Shown here one piece after another: positions 17,071-26,164 of a DNA stretch of 64,000 nucleotides. Position 1 is the first letter of the stretch; every line of letters begins with the position of its first letter. This DNA is from Enterovibrio coralii. GTDB taxonomy: Bacteria; Pseudomonadota; Gammaproteobacteria; Enterobacterales; Vibrionaceae. The notes below the pieces were generated by a model, which did not search any database, was not told the origin of the DNA, and saw only the letters and a program-made list of their open reading frames with translations. Where the stretch lies: contig NZ_LNTY01000036.1 in NCBI RefSeq assembly GCF_001559595.1, positions 1-64,000 on the forward strand, read 5' to 3'. The position numbers and the translations under genes were made by a program.

Positions 17071-17183
17071 GATGGCTCTCCTTGTGTTGGTGAGAGCACT
17101 TTAGTGCTTTAAGGTAATGTTTAATTCACTTTAACGCTCAATGATGGTGGTATTATAGGTAAAAATGAGCTTTTCTGTGTTTT

Positions 17184-17978
17184 CTAGAACTGCGTCTTGA
17201 CGGTGTTCTTTCCTGTCACCACTGCGCGTACTACTTTGTTCGATGACAAATTACGTACATCGATTTGCTCACCTTTCTTACCCTCTTCCAGTGCGACACC
17301 TTTCATTGATGCTTGAAAATCCCCTTTGCTGGCTACTAACAAGACTTCATTGCCCTTCATAACAAGTGGCACGGATTCAAGGTGTGATGCATTTAGTACG
17401 TTTCCGCTGCGCAGTCTGCGAATAGTGCGCAAGCCAATGGCATCTTCTTTGTTAGTGAAGAATGGATAACCTTTGCTGAGAGTGTGCTTTTTGATGGTTA
17501 GAGCAGAAGGTGTGATTTCATCACCACGCTGTAAGCTTTTATTGAGAAACACCACAGGCAAAGTGATTGCACTTTTTATTGCCACGTTGATTCGCCATGA
17601 CGAGTTCTTATCGCTGCAGGATACGGCGCGTTTAAGGTTGCCGATTGGCAGAGATTGATGGTCTCTTCCCTCTGTATTCAACGGCATTTTACAAACCGGA
17701 AGGTGGCCGACAGAAGCGGGGACTCGAATTGTGCTGTCTAAGGAATAGTCAGGCCAATTGTGAGACTGAGCGACCTCTGCGACTTCTTGCTTGTGGGCTT
17801 CCAATAGCCAAGATCTGAAGGCATTTTCATCCACTTTTTCGACGGATTCTGCTGAAACCAAGGGCGGTATAAAAAGCATCGACAGCATGATGCATCCTAT
17901 GGAAATACGCCATTTCCCTCTGCTCGCTTCAACTTCCGATAAGCGGAAGTTTGGCTTCCATTCTTTATTGTATGTCAT
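17184..17978 (-). CDS. flgA: Lateral flagellar P-ring assembly chaperone FlgA
   Basis: 264 aa with a long N-terminal segment before a hydrophobic signal core (ISIGCIMLSMLFIPPLVSAE, cleaved near residue 43). The C-terminal SAF/ChapFlgA domain is clear: ALTIKKHTLSKGYPFFTNKEDAIGLRTIRRLRSGNVLNASHL, then GNEVLLVASKGDF and EGEQIDVRNLSSNKVVRAVV. FlgA assists FlgI P-ring formation in the periplasm. It is divergent from flgB. No ribosome site is seen before the ATG, and an internal start nearer the hydrophobic core is possible. Confidence 0.88.
   Translation of the reverse strand: MTYNKEWKPNFRLSEVEASRGKWRISIGCIMLSMLFIPPLVSAESVEKVDENAFRSWLLEAHKQEVAEVAQSHNWPDYSLDSTIRVPASVGHLPVCKMPLNTEGRDHQSLPIGNLKRAVSCSDKNSSWRINVAIKSAITLPVVFLNKSLQRGDEITPSALTIKKHTLSKGYPFFTNKEDAIGLRTIRRLRSGNVLNASHLESVPLVMKGNEVLLVASKGDFQASMKGVALEEGKKGEQIDVRNLSSNKVVRAVVTGKNTVKTQF
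17931..17951. promoter_or_regulatory. Candidate LafK enhancer upstream of flgB
   Basis: Inverted arms AACTTCCG and CGGAAGTT flank a 5-bp centre, about 60 bp upstream of the sigma-54-type promoter at 18001. AAGCGGAA within it recurs before lafB (35881-35888) and AACTTCCG recurs between fliM and motY (45931-45938). Assignment to LafK is inference. Confidence 0.45.
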
Positions 17979-18000
17979 TGTATTTGTTTGTTTTATTTTT

Positions 18001-18017
18001 TGGCATGCAAATTGTTT
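18001..18017 (+). promoter_or_regulatory. Sigma-54-type promoter of the flgB operon
   Basis: TGGCATGCAAATTGTTT has the -24 GG and a 10-bp gap to GT (consensus GC), 40 bp before the flgB ATG. The lateral system encodes its own sigma-54 activator, LafK. Confidence 0.6.
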
Positions 18018-18056
18018 ATTTCTCTCAGTATTCGAAACACGATGAAGGAGAGACGC

Positions 18057-18418
18057 ATGGCAATCACGTTTGACAATGCGTTAGGTGTGCATCCAGAGGC
18101 GTTAAATTTTCGCGTCCAGCTACCAAAGTCCTCGCGAGTAACCTAGCGAATGTTGATACGCCGGGATATCTCGCCAGAGACCTGAGCTTTACCACTGTGA
18201 TGAGTCAGCTATCGCCATCTGGCGTTGGGAAACCGCTCCCTCAAATGCAGATTTCTGCCAAGTACTCGATTCCTTATCAGAACAGTAAAAACGGGAACAC
18301 GGTTGAGCTGGGCGTTGAACAAGCAAAGTTCACTCAGAACAACATGGATTTTCAAACCAGCCTGACGTTTCTCAACATGAAATTCAGCGGGCTGGCAAAA
18401 GTGATTGAAGGACGTTAA
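18057..18418 (+). CDS. flgB: Lateral flagellar rod protein FlgB (frameshifted as read)
   Basis: About 120 aa after repair, proximal rod subunit. The ATG at 18057 has GAAGGAGAG before it and encodes MAITFDNALGVHPEALNFRVQ. One base is missing at about 18120; the next frame gives VLASNLANVDTPGYLARDLSF, the rod/hook N-terminal motif, and continues to the stop at 18416-18418. Without repair only the frame's latter part is open. It starts the flgBCDEFGHIJKL operon and is preceded by a sigma-54-type promoter. Confidence 0.85.
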
Positions 18419-18420
18419 TC

Positions 18421-18855
18421 GTGGCTTTCACCGATATCTACAGCATCGCAGGCTCTGCGATGACCGCACAAACCGTCAGATTGAACACGGTCGCCAGTAA
18501 CTTAGCGAATGCCGACGCGGTTTCTGCGAATCCAGACGATGCCTACAAGGCACTAAAACCTGTTTTCGCAACCGTATACAGCAATACCCAATTGGTGGCT
18601 GGCGAGAACATGTATCCCAATGCAGAGGTTCGTATTGTGGACGTGGTTCAAGGACAAAATCAGGCAGAGAAGCGCTTTGAGCCAAACAACCCGTTGGCAA
18701 ATGATGAAGGCTATGTCTATTACCCAGGCATCGACGTGGTGTCAGAGATGGCAGACATGATGTCAGCCACGCGTTCATTTGAGACCAATGTTGAAGTCAT
18801 GGCGAATGTGAAAAGCATGCAGCAAGGGCTGCTAAAACTGGGACAAGGCAGTTAA
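18421..18855 (+). CDS. flgC: Lateral flagellar rod protein FlgC
   Basis: 144 aa, proximal rod subunit of normal length. The N-terminal rod motif is NTVASNLANADAVS, and the C-terminal motif is EMADMMSATRSFETNVEVMANVKSMQQGLLKLGQ. It starts with GTG two bases after the flgB stop, and its stop overlaps the flgD start (TAATG), so it is translationally coupled to both neighbours. Confidence 0.94.
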   Translation: MAFTDIYSIAGSAMTAQTVRLNTVASNLANADAVSANPDDAYKALKPVFATVYSNTQLVAGENMYPNAEVRIVDVVQGQNQAEKRFEPNNPLANDEGYVYYPGIDVVSEMADMMSATRSFETNVEVMANVKSMQQGLLKLGQGS

Positions 18856-19535
18856 TGAGTATTGCGCACTACACAGCGTTAACGGCGGACTCGCCAGTTA
18901 ATGCACACAGCGAAGAAGCAAGCGTATCGAACAACCCAATCGACATGAACAGTTCTTCATCTCTTCAAAACGAATTCATCACCTTGATGGTGGCGCAAAT
19001 CCAAAACCAGGATCCGCTTAACCCACTTGATGGCACCGAGTATGTCAGCCAACTCGCACAGTTTTCTCAGGTGCAGAGCATGGAGAACATGTCGGGTTTG
19101 ATGCAAAACAGCATGGTGTTGCTCGACAACATGCAGGTGCTTTCCACGGCGGGATTGGTGGGTGAAACCGTGTATGTCTCCAGCGACAAGTTTGAGCTAG
19201 GTGAAGACGTGCAAAACGGAAAAATCGAACTTGCTCATGCTTCTAACCAAGTCACGCTGGTGGTGAAAGATGCTTACGGGCAGACCAAAGAAGTGCCGTT
19301 GGGCGCGCATCCAGCAGGGGATGTTGATTTCTCGATTGACCCCGCTGAGTTGGGCCTCAAGCCGGGTGAATACACCGTGTCGGTGAAAGTACAAGAAGGG
19401 CAGGACAGCCCGAACATCTTGCTGGCTGGCAAAGTGGAGCAAGTCAGAATTCCAAGTACAGGCGGGGCAGCATTGGTCAACATTACCGGTGTCGGCAACG
19501 TTCCTTTCTATCAAATCACGCAGTTTGGCGCATAA
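18855..19535 (+). CDS. flgD: Lateral flagellar hook-capping protein FlgD
   Basis: 226 aa. The N-terminal region has the FlgD signature LQNEFITLMVAQIQNQDPLNPLDGTEYVSQLAQFSQVQSMENM, followed by the Ig-like and Tudor-like cap domains. It forms the scaffold at the tip of the growing hook that lets FlgE polymerise and is later replaced by FlgK. It overlaps flgC by one base. Confidence 0.94.
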   Translation: MSIAHYTALTADSPVNAHSEEASVSNNPIDMNSSSSLQNEFITLMVAQIQNQDPLNPLDGTEYVSQLAQFSQVQSMENMSGLMQNSMVLLDNMQVLSTAGLVGETVYVSSDKFELGEDVQNGKIELAHASNQVTLVVKDAYGQTKEVPLGAHPAGDVDFSIDPAELGLKPGEYTVSVKVQEGQDSPNILLAGKVEQVRIPSTGGAALVNITGVGNVPFYQITQFGA

Positions 19536-19559
19536 CCAAGCACAAGTCAGAGGTAATTC

Positions 19560-20756
19560 ATGAGTTTTAATATTGCACTGAGTGGTCTGGATGCGACCAA
19601 CACAGAACTGAACACCATCAGCCACAACATTGCGAACGCTTCAACGTTTGGCTTTAAAGGTGCGCGCACAGAATTTGCTGCTGTGTATAACGGCATGCAG
19701 CCAGGTGGTGTTGAAGTGGCGTCGATTTCGCAAAACTTTGATAAAAATGGTTCAGTGTCTGGAACTGGTCGTTCGATGGATTTGGCTATCAACGGTACGG
19801 GCTTTTTTGTCACCAAAGATTCGGCAGGACAGCAGGTCTATACACGTGCAGGCGTGTTTGGCACAGACAAAGACAACTTTATCGTGTCAAACATGGGCAC
19901 CAAGCTTCAAGGTTACAGTGTCGACGGCAATGGCAATTTGCTGACCGGTTCTGTCGGTGACATGCAAGTGTCTACATCTTCACTGGCTGCTAAGGCAACC
20001 GACAAATTGGATTTTGTCGCTAACTTTGATGCAAGTGCTGAAGTGATTGATCTGACTGCAACGCCGTTTGACCCAAATGATACCAGCACGTTTAACTCTT
20101 CCTACACCTCAAAAGTCTACGACTCTCTGGGTAATTCTCACACCGTGACGCAGTACTTCACCAAAACGGCAGACAATGCGTGGGAAGTAAATGTGCAGGT
20201 AGATGGTAGCCCAACCCCAGTTGATACCATCGATGTCACGTTCAATGCAGATGGCACGCTTAACACGCCAACAGGGGCTTACAACATTTCTTTCCCTGCC
20301 GCGGGTGCGAACCCAGTGAGCATTGATATCAACTTGGCGGGCAGCACCCAATTTGGCGCGAGTTTTGGTGTGAGCACCAACAATCCAAACGGTTACACCT
20401 CTGGCGATCTGGCGGGCATTCGCGTCGAAGATAACGGCATGGTTTACGCGACATACACCAATGGTCAGTCTCAGCTTCAAGGTCAGGTAGTGCTGGCAGA
20501 TTTTGCTAACCCACAAGGCTTGGCGAGCGTGAATGGCTCAGGTTGGACGCAAAGTTACAGCTCTGGCTCGCCAATTATCGGTGTTCCAGGCTCTGGCACC
20601 TTAGGTGGTTTAACTCCGGGTGCACTGGAAGGCTCTAATGTCGACCTGACCAGCGAGTTGGTGAATTTGATGACGGCGCAGCGCAACTATCAAGCCAATG
20701 CAAAAACCATCTCGACCAGCGACCAGTTAACTCAGGCTCTGTTTAACGCCATCTAA
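19560..20756 (+). CDS. flgE: Lateral flagellar hook protein FlgE
   Basis: 398 aa. The N-terminal rod/hook motif is LNTISHNIANASTFGFKGARTEF, then the FlgE core (GFFVTKDSAGQQVYTRAGVF), a Thr/Ser/Asn-rich middle forming the surface of the hook, and the C-terminal LVNLMTAQRNYQANAKTISTSDQL. GAGG precedes the ATG. It builds the flexible universal joint; its length sits in the usual 390-430 range. Confidence 0.95.
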   Translation: MSFNIALSGLDATNTELNTISHNIANASTFGFKGARTEFAAVYNGMQPGGVEVASISQNFDKNGSVSGTGRSMDLAINGTGFFVTKDSAGQQVYTRAGVFGTDKDNFIVSNMGTKLQGYSVDGNGNLLTGSVGDMQVSTSSLAAKATDKLDFVANFDASAEVIDLTATPFDPNDTSTFNSSYTSKVYDSLGNSHTVTQYFTKTADNAWEVNVQVDGSPTPVDTIDVTFNADGTLNTPTGAYNISFPAAGANPVSIDINLAGSTQFGASFGVSTNNPNGYTSGDLAGIRVEDNGMVYATYTNGQSQLQGQVVLADFANPQGLASVNGSGWTQSYSSGSPIIGVPGSGTLGGLTPGALEGSNVDLTSELVNLMTAQRNYQANAKTISTSDQLTQALFNAI

Positions 20757-20767
20757 CGGAGCACGAC

Positions 20768-21502
20768 ATGGACAGTTTGCTATTTACTGCAGCTTCAGGT
20801 GCCAGCCGCGTTTTAAAAGCCCAACACGTGCGTTCGAATAACTTGTCGAACGCCGATACGGCAGGCTTTCGTGCAGACATGGAACGCGTGCAAAGCATGC
20901 AACTGCAAGGTTCTGGCTTTGATGGCCGAACCTTGGCAGTGACCAACTCTGCGATGACCCGTTTTGACGCGGGTGATGCAGTGAAAACAGGCAGGCCACT
21001 GGATGTTGCCATCATGGGCGACGGTTTCTTTGCCGTTCAAACCCCTGTTGGCAACGAAGCTTACACGCGAGCTGGTAACATCAAAGTGGATAACTTTGGT
21101 GCATTGAATGTGAACGGGTTTCCGGTAGTGGGTGCAGACGGTGCCCCAATGGTATTGCCCGAATTCGAAAAAGTGGAAGTCAGTGAGCGCGGTGTGGTGA
21201 CCATTCTGCCGCCAGGCGGTGGCGCAGAAATGCAGGTCGGTACGCTCAAGTTGGTTAACCCTCAAATCAATCAGCTTCAAAAAGAGAGTGATGGTCTGCT
21301 GCATAGCCTTGATGGTGAGCCATTTGATGTTGATCCGATGGTTCAAGTGGCGTCGGAACACATTGAAAGCAGTAACGTATCAGCCATTGATGAGCTGGTG
21401 GGCGTCATGTCATTGACCCGCAACTTTGAAATGCAGATTCGCATGATGAAAACCGCAGAAACCCTTGCGCAGGCAGGTAACAAATTGATGGCAGCGCGTT
21501 AA
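20768..21502 (+). CDS. flgF: Lateral flagellar rod protein FlgF
   Basis: 244 aa, proximal rod. It has the N-terminal motif VRSNNLSNADTAGFRAD, the FlgF/FlgG core LDVAIMGDGFFAVQTPVGNEAYTRAGNI, and the C-terminal VGVMSLTRNFEMQIRMMKTAE. It follows flgE by 11 bp and precedes flgG, as in other flagellar operons. Confidence 0.94.
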   Translation: MDSLLFTAASGASRVLKAQHVRSNNLSNADTAGFRADMERVQSMQLQGSGFDGRTLAVTNSAMTRFDAGDAVKTGRPLDVAIMGDGFFAVQTPVGNEAYTRAGNIKVDNFGALNVNGFPVVGADGAPMVLPEFEKVEVSERGVVTILPPGGGAEMQVGTLKLVNPQINQLQKESDGLLHSLDGEPFDVDPMVQVASEHIESSNVSAIDELVGVMSLTRNFEMQIRMMKTAETLAQAGNKLMAAR

Positions 21503-21528
21503 TCGCTGTCTAAAAAGGAGTAGTAAAC

Positions 21529-22314
21529 ATGCACTCATCTTTATGGGTAAGTAAAACAGGGATGGCCGCGCAAGACACTAAAATGACGGCCATTTCAAAC
21601 AACCTTGCGAACGTGAACACGGTGGGCTTTAAGCGTGACCGCGTGGTGTTTGAAGACTTGTTTTACAGCATTCAACGTCAGCCTGGTGCGCAGGTCGATG
21701 ACATTAACCAACTGCCAAGTGGCGTGCAGTTAGGTAGCGGTGTTCGTGTGGTAGGAACACAAAAAGTGTTTACCCAAGGCAACACGCAAAACACCAGCCA
21801 AGAGTTAGACCTGGCTGTGATGGGGCAGGGTTTCTTTCAAATTGAAAACTCTGACGGCGAAATCATGTACTCGCGAAATGGTCAATTTCACGTGAATTCA
21901 GAAGGCTTGATGGTGAACAGCCAAGGCCTGCCGTTGGAACCTCAAATTCAGCTTCCTGATAACGCGCTGTCAGTGTCTGTCGGTGTAGATGGCCGCGTGA
22001 CTGTAACAACCGCTGGCGACCCTGCACCGCAAGATATTGGTCAAATTACCTTGGCGAAATTCATCAATCCGGCGGGTCTTGAAGCTGTTGGCGGAAATCT
22101 ATTCCGTGAAACGGAAGCGAGTGGGTTGGCGGAAGAGTTAATTGCAGGTCAAGACGGTGCTGGCAGTATCAAGCAAGGCGCGCTGGAAGGATCGAATGTG
22201 CAAGTTGTAGAGGAGATGGTTGACATGATCACCACGCAACGTGCTTATGAAATGAATGCGAAGGTCGTTTCGGCGGCTGACGACATGCTGAAGTTTGTTG
22301 CTCAGTCAGTGTAA
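21529..22314 (+). CDS. flgG: Lateral flagellar distal rod protein FlgG
   Basis: 261 aa, exactly the common length. Motifs are AISNNLANVNTVGFKRDRVVFED, LAVMGQGFFQIENSDGEIMYSRNGQF and VEEMVDMITTQRAYEMNAKVVSAADDML. AAAAAGGAG stands before the ATG. The distal rod passes through the P and L rings encoded just downstream. Confidence 0.96.
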   Translation: MHSSLWVSKTGMAAQDTKMTAISNNLANVNTVGFKRDRVVFEDLFYSIQRQPGAQVDDINQLPSGVQLGSGVRVVGTQKVFTQGNTQNTSQELDLAVMGQGFFQIENSDGEIMYSRNGQFHVNSEGLMVNSQGLPLEPQIQLPDNALSVSVGVDGRVTVTTAGDPAPQDIGQITLAKFINPAGLEAVGGNLFRETEASGLAEELIAGQDGAGSIKQGALEGSNVQVVEEMVDMITTQRAYEMNAKVVSAADDMLKFVAQSV

Positions 22315-22338
22315 CGGCAGCGCAAAAGGTGTAATGAC

Positions 22339-23031
22339 ATGGTAAAGAAGACGAGAGGCGCAATGCCTCGCCTTGGTAAGTGTTGGATGGTGCTGTTGCT
22401 CGGGCTGGCAGGATGCGCTGCACGTCCTGAGTTTACGCCACCTAAGCCAGACAGCGAGGACTACGCGCCGCCTGTATTGGACTATTCACTCCCAGAAGCC
22501 AAGGACGGCAGTCTTTATCGTCACCAATACACCATGACATTGTTTCAGGATCGCCGCGCGTACCGTGTTGGCGATATCCTGACCGTGTTGCTTTCTGAAG
22601 AAACCGAATCAAGCAAAAAAGCCGACACCAGCTACAACAAGAATGCGGGTGTTGGCTTTGTCGCGCCCGTGTTTGGCTCAAGCAGCATTGATGCGGCGGT
22701 GAATATAGATGCAGACCGGAATTTCGATGGCAGTGCTTCAAGCTCACAGGGCAACAAACTGCAAGGTGCCATCACAGTGACCGTGCATGAAGTGCTCCCA
22801 AATGGCGTCCTTCGTATCAGTGGCGAAAAGTGGCTTCGTCTCAACCAAGGTGACGAATTTATCCGCCTGACTGGCATTGTTCGCGTTGATGATATTAACC
22901 GCAGCAACCAGATTTCATCTCTGCGCATCGGTGATGCACGCATTACCTACGCAGGCCGTGGTGCGTTGGCAGACAGCAACGCCTCCGGTTGGCTTACCCA
23001 GTTCTTCAATTCTCCATGGATGCCGTTTTAA
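22339..23031 (+). CDS. flgH: Lateral flagellar L-ring lipoprotein FlgH
   Basis: 230 aa. A lipoprotein signal with lipobox LAGC near residue 27 targets it to the outer membrane. Family motifs include [39 protein letters not shown] and [27 protein letters not shown], with the C-terminal [25 protein letters not shown]. It forms the outer-membrane bushing of the rod. Its stop overlaps the start of flgI. Confidence 0.95.
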   Translation: MVKKTRGAMPRLGKCWMVLLLGLAGCAARPEFTPPKPDSEDYAPPVLDYSLPEAKDGSLYRHQYTMTLFQDRRAYRVGDILTVLLSEETESSKKADTSYNKNAGVGFVAPVFGSSSIDAAVNIDADRNFDGSASSSQGNKLQGAITVTVHEVLPNGVLRISGEKWLRLNQGDEFIRLTGIVRVDDINRSNQISSLRIGDARITYAGRGALADSNASGWLTQFFNSPWMPF

Positions 23032-24152
23032 TGATGCAGTGTAAAACCCTTTTTTCTTCACTTTTGATGTGTTTATCGCTGGGGTTAGCAACGACGGCGT
23101 CTGCGGAAACTAAAATCCCCATTATGGATTTGGTCGACATCCAAGGTATTCGACAAAATCAGTTAGTGGGTTATGGCCTGGTTGTCGGTCTTGATGGTCA
23201 AGGTGACCGAAATCAGGTGAAGTTCACGTCTCAATCGATCACCAATATGCTGCGCCAATTCGGTGTTCAGATTGACGCTAACTCCGACCCGAAACTTCGC
23301 AATGTTGCATCTGTCAGTGTCACTGCGGTGGTGGAACCAAATGTAGGGCCGGGACAAACGCTCAATGTGGTGGTGTCATCCATTGGTGATGCGAAAAGCT
23401 TACGTGGCGGGACACTGCTATTAACCCCGTTACGCGGTATCGATGGTGAAGTGTATGCCGTGGCGCAAGGCAATGTGGTTGTTGGAGGACTCACGGCTGA
23501 AGGTCGCAGCGGTTCGAAAACTACAGTGAACACGCCTACGTCGGGTCGAATTCCAAATGGGGCCACCTTGGAGCGTGAAATTGCCTCTGACTTCAATACC
23601 AAAGAAAACATCACGCTGAACTTGCGCAAAGCAAGCTTCACTACAGCCAAGAACATTGCGCGTGAGATAAACGATACCTTTGGGCCAAATGTCGCAACGG
23701 CAATCAATAACGGCCGCATAGAAATGCAAGCCCCTAAAGATACGCAGCAGCGTGTCATCATGCTTTCCATGCTGGAAGAAATGAGCGTGGTCGAGGGACG
23801 CAAGCCAGCGCGCGTGGTCTTTAACTCACGCACTGGCACGGTAGTGATTGGTCAAAACGTGAAAGTGGGGGAGGCCGCAGTGAGTCATGGCAGCTTGACG
23901 GTCACCATCTCTGAAACCCAGCAAGTCAGTCAGCCGAATGCGTTTGCAGATGGTGAAACTGTCACTGTCGATAATTCTGAAATCGATATCGATGAAGCAG
24001 AGGCGCAAATGGTGATTTGGCCAAAAGGCACAGAACTCAGCACCATTGTGAATGCGGTGAATAGCTTGGGTGCCACACCGACAGATTTGATGTCCATCTT
24101 GCAAGCATTGTCTGAGGCAGGCGCGTTGAATGCTGAGCTGGTGGTGATTTAA
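23031..24152 (+). CDS. flgI: Lateral flagellar P-ring protein FlgI
   Basis: About 373 aa. The start is at 23031 (TAATG overlap with flgH) or the adjacent ATG at 23034. A cleavable signal ends near ATTASAE. The mature protein begins [32 protein letters not shown], the FlgI hallmark, and ends with [23 protein letters not shown]. It forms the periplasmic ring around the rod with help from FlgA. Confidence 0.95.
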   Translation: MMQCKTLFSSLLMCLSLGLATTASAETKIPIMDLVDIQGIRQNQLVGYGLVVGLDGQGDRNQVKFTSQSITNMLRQFGVQIDANSDPKLRNVASVSVTAVVEPNVGPGQTLNVVVSSIGDAKSLRGGTLLLTPLRGIDGEVYAVAQGNVVVGGLTAEGRSGSKTTVNTPTSGRIPNGATLEREIASDFNTKENITLNLRKASFTTAKNIAREINDTFGPNVATAINNGRIEMQAPKDTQQRVIMLSMLEEMSVVEGRKPARVVFNSRTGTVVIGQNVKVGEAAVSHGSLTVTISETQQVSQPNAFADGETVTVDNSEIDIDEAEAQMVIWPKGTELSTIVNAVNSLGATPTDLMSILQALSEAGALNAELVVI

Positions 24153-24163
24153 AGGGCATGCAG

Positions 24164-24775
24164 ATGAACATAGACGGATTTAAAGAACAAGCACAGTGGT
24201 CTTCCATGATGTATCACGACAACAAAGCCCTGACCAATATTAAACACAGCAGTGATCAGCAAGGGGCATTGGAGCAAGTGGCAGGCCAATTTGAAGCGAT
24301 GTTTTTGCAGCTAGTACTTCGTCAAATGCGCAGCAGCAGTGACGCGCTGGCGGATGAAAATAGCCCGTTTTCCAGTCAGCAATATGGTGTTTTTCGCGAT
24401 ATGTATGACGGGCAATTGGCGATTGAAATGGCGAAAAAGCAGCACGCAGGAATTGCCGAGATGTTGGTTAAACAATTGGGGCCAATGGCATCACCTGTAG
24501 CATTTCAAACCGACAAAACAAACGCCATAAACTCTGCTGATGCAGAAGTGCAAAAGCAGGCTGTATTGAAGGAGTTGATCGCCCCAGCAGCGAATGATGA
24601 GTCCTGTGTAATTAAAGCGGAATCAAGATCACAATCACACATCGCACCTGGGTTTAATGGCTGTGAATCCTTTAATAATCGCGTCTCTGAGGTCGCCAAT
24701 ATAACAAGACAGCAGGTTGAAGTTGCATCTAGCACTGCGTTTGCTCAACCGCTAATTCGAACACTGGAGCCCTAA
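24164..24775 (+). CDS. flgJ: Lateral flagellar rod-cap protein FlgJ, without muramidase domain
   Basis: About 203 aa. The ATG at 24164 is preferred since AAAGGG lies 7 nt before it; an in-frame ATG at 24158 is the alternative. Only the N-terminal rod-binding domain is present (QVAGQFEAMFLQLVLRQMRS, YDGQLAIEMAKKQHAGIAEMLVKQL). The C-terminal 100 residues are Ser/Ala/Asn-rich and show no glucosaminidase motifs, unlike two-domain FlgJ proteins of about 310 aa. The flgN-linked transglycosylase could supply wall hydrolysis. Its stop abuts the flgK start. Confidence 0.9.
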   Translation: MNIDGFKEQAQWSSMMYHDNKALTNIKHSSDQQGALEQVAGQFEAMFLQLVLRQMRSSSDALADENSPFSSQQYGVFRDMYDGQLAIEMAKKQHAGIAEMLVKQLGPMASPVAFQTDKTNAINSADAEVQKQAVLKELIAPAANDESCVIKAESRSQSHIAPGFNGCESFNNRVSEVANITRQQVEVASSTAFAQPLIRTLEP

Positions 24776-26149
24776 ATGAACCTCGTGAATATCGCCATGT
24801 CTGGCCTAAATGCGAACAGCGTTGCGCTCAGCGTAACGGCGCAAAACGTTGCCAACATCAATACGCCAGGATATAGCCGTCAGCAAGCACTCATGGCCTC
24901 CGTGGGAGGCTCGGTGTCTGACAAACTAAGTGCGGGCATGGGTGTTGAGGTCACCAGTATCCGTCGCGTAACAGACGATTTTCTGGTTAAGCAGCTTTGG
25001 TCTACAAACAGCACAGCCTCTTATGCTTCGCACTATGCGTCGAGCATGAGTCATTTAGAAAATACGCTGGGTGCAGACGGTTTTAGCCTGTCAGCAGGAC
25101 TGGACTCGCTTTTCGCCGCCCTGAATGAAGCGACAACGAAACCTGAATCTCAGCCACTTCGCCAGCAAATCATCAATGAAGCGGAAGCCTTGTCTCGTCG
25201 TTTCAATGCGCTAAATGATGCGATGTACAGCCAGCATAAAGACATGCATGACCAACGCAATGCAGCGGTGTCCCATGCAAACAGCTTGCTGAACAACATC
25301 GCTGACATCAACAAACAACTGATGGAAGCGCAGGGCACAGGTGGCAGTGCAGCCCAGCTTTTAGATACCCGAGACATGCTGATTGGCGAGCTTTCCAAAG
25401 TCATGGAAATTAAAACGACGGAGCAATCGGACGGCTCACTGCAAGTTACGCTGGCAAGCGGTCAGCCACTTATCATGGGTGGCGAAGCTGGCCAGCTTAA
25501 AGCTATGCCACATTCTGATGATGCGTATATGGCTGACTTGTATGTGGAGTTTGGCAATCAAAGCTTTGCGGTGAACGACTCTGTCGGCGGCGAGTTGGGT
25601 GCGTTGAATGACTATCAGGTCTCGGTATTGAAGCCGAATCAGGTTGCTATCAACGATATGGCGAAAGCATTGGCTGATGAAGTCAATGCTGTGCTGGCGA
25701 CAGGTAAAGACCTGAATGGTGATGCTGGTACGCCACTATTTACTTACGACCCGAACAATCCCGCAGATAGCCTGACCATAACTGATATTGCTGCGGAAGA
25801 ATTGGCGTTCTCCTCGGACGGTACCCCAGGTAACAGTGATGTGTTGAAGGATCTGATTGCGTTGAGTAATAAGCCCGTATCGGTGACTGGCTTTGGCAAC
25901 GTCTCTTTAAACGATGCCTTCACCGCGATGGTGGGTGAAACTGCGATTAAATCACGCCAAGCTGCCGCGGATTATGAAGCGAAAGCCGCGATGAATAAAC
26001 AAGCACTCACGCAACGCAATAACGTGAGTGCAGTTAGCAGCAATGAAGAAGCGGGCAACCTCATGATGTTTGCCAATGTGCACAACGCCAACATGAAAGT
26101 GATCAGCACGGCGAACGAGCTGTTCAATTCTGTGCTTCAACTTTTTTAA
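24776..26149 (+). CDS. flgK: Lateral flagellar hook-associated protein FlgK (HAP1)
   Basis: 457 aa, somewhat short for FlgK (about 550). The N-terminus MSGLNANSVALSVTAQNVANINTPGYSRQQ carries the rod/hook motif. The central coiled region QHKDMHDQRNAAVSHANSLLNNIADINKQLMEAQGTGGSAAQLLDTRDMLIGELS is typical. The C-terminus SSNEEAGNLMMFANVHNANMKVISTANELFNSVLQLF is typical too. It joins hook to filament with FlgL. Confidence 0.94.
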   Translation: MNLVNIAMSGLNANSVALSVTAQNVANINTPGYSRQQALMASVGGSVSDKLSAGMGVEVTSIRRVTDDFLVKQLWSTNSTASYASHYASSMSHLENTLGADGFSLSAGLDSLFAALNEATTKPESQPLRQQIINEAEALSRRFNALNDAMYSQHKDMHDQRNAAVSHANSLLNNIADINKQLMEAQGTGGSAAQLLDTRDMLIGELSKVMEIKTTEQSDGSLQVTLASGQPLIMGGEAGQLKAMPHSDDAYMADLYVEFGNQSFAVNDSVGGELGALNDYQVSVLKPNQVAINDMAKALADEVNAVLATGKDLNGDAGTPLFTYDPNNPADSLTITDIAAEELAFSSDGTPGNSDVLKDLIALSNKPVSVTGFGNVSLNDAFTAMVGETAIKSRQAAADYEAKAAMNKQALTQRNNVSAVSSNEEAGNLMMFANVHNANMKVISTANELFNSVLQLF

Positions 26150-26164
26150 GGATAAAGGTTAATC

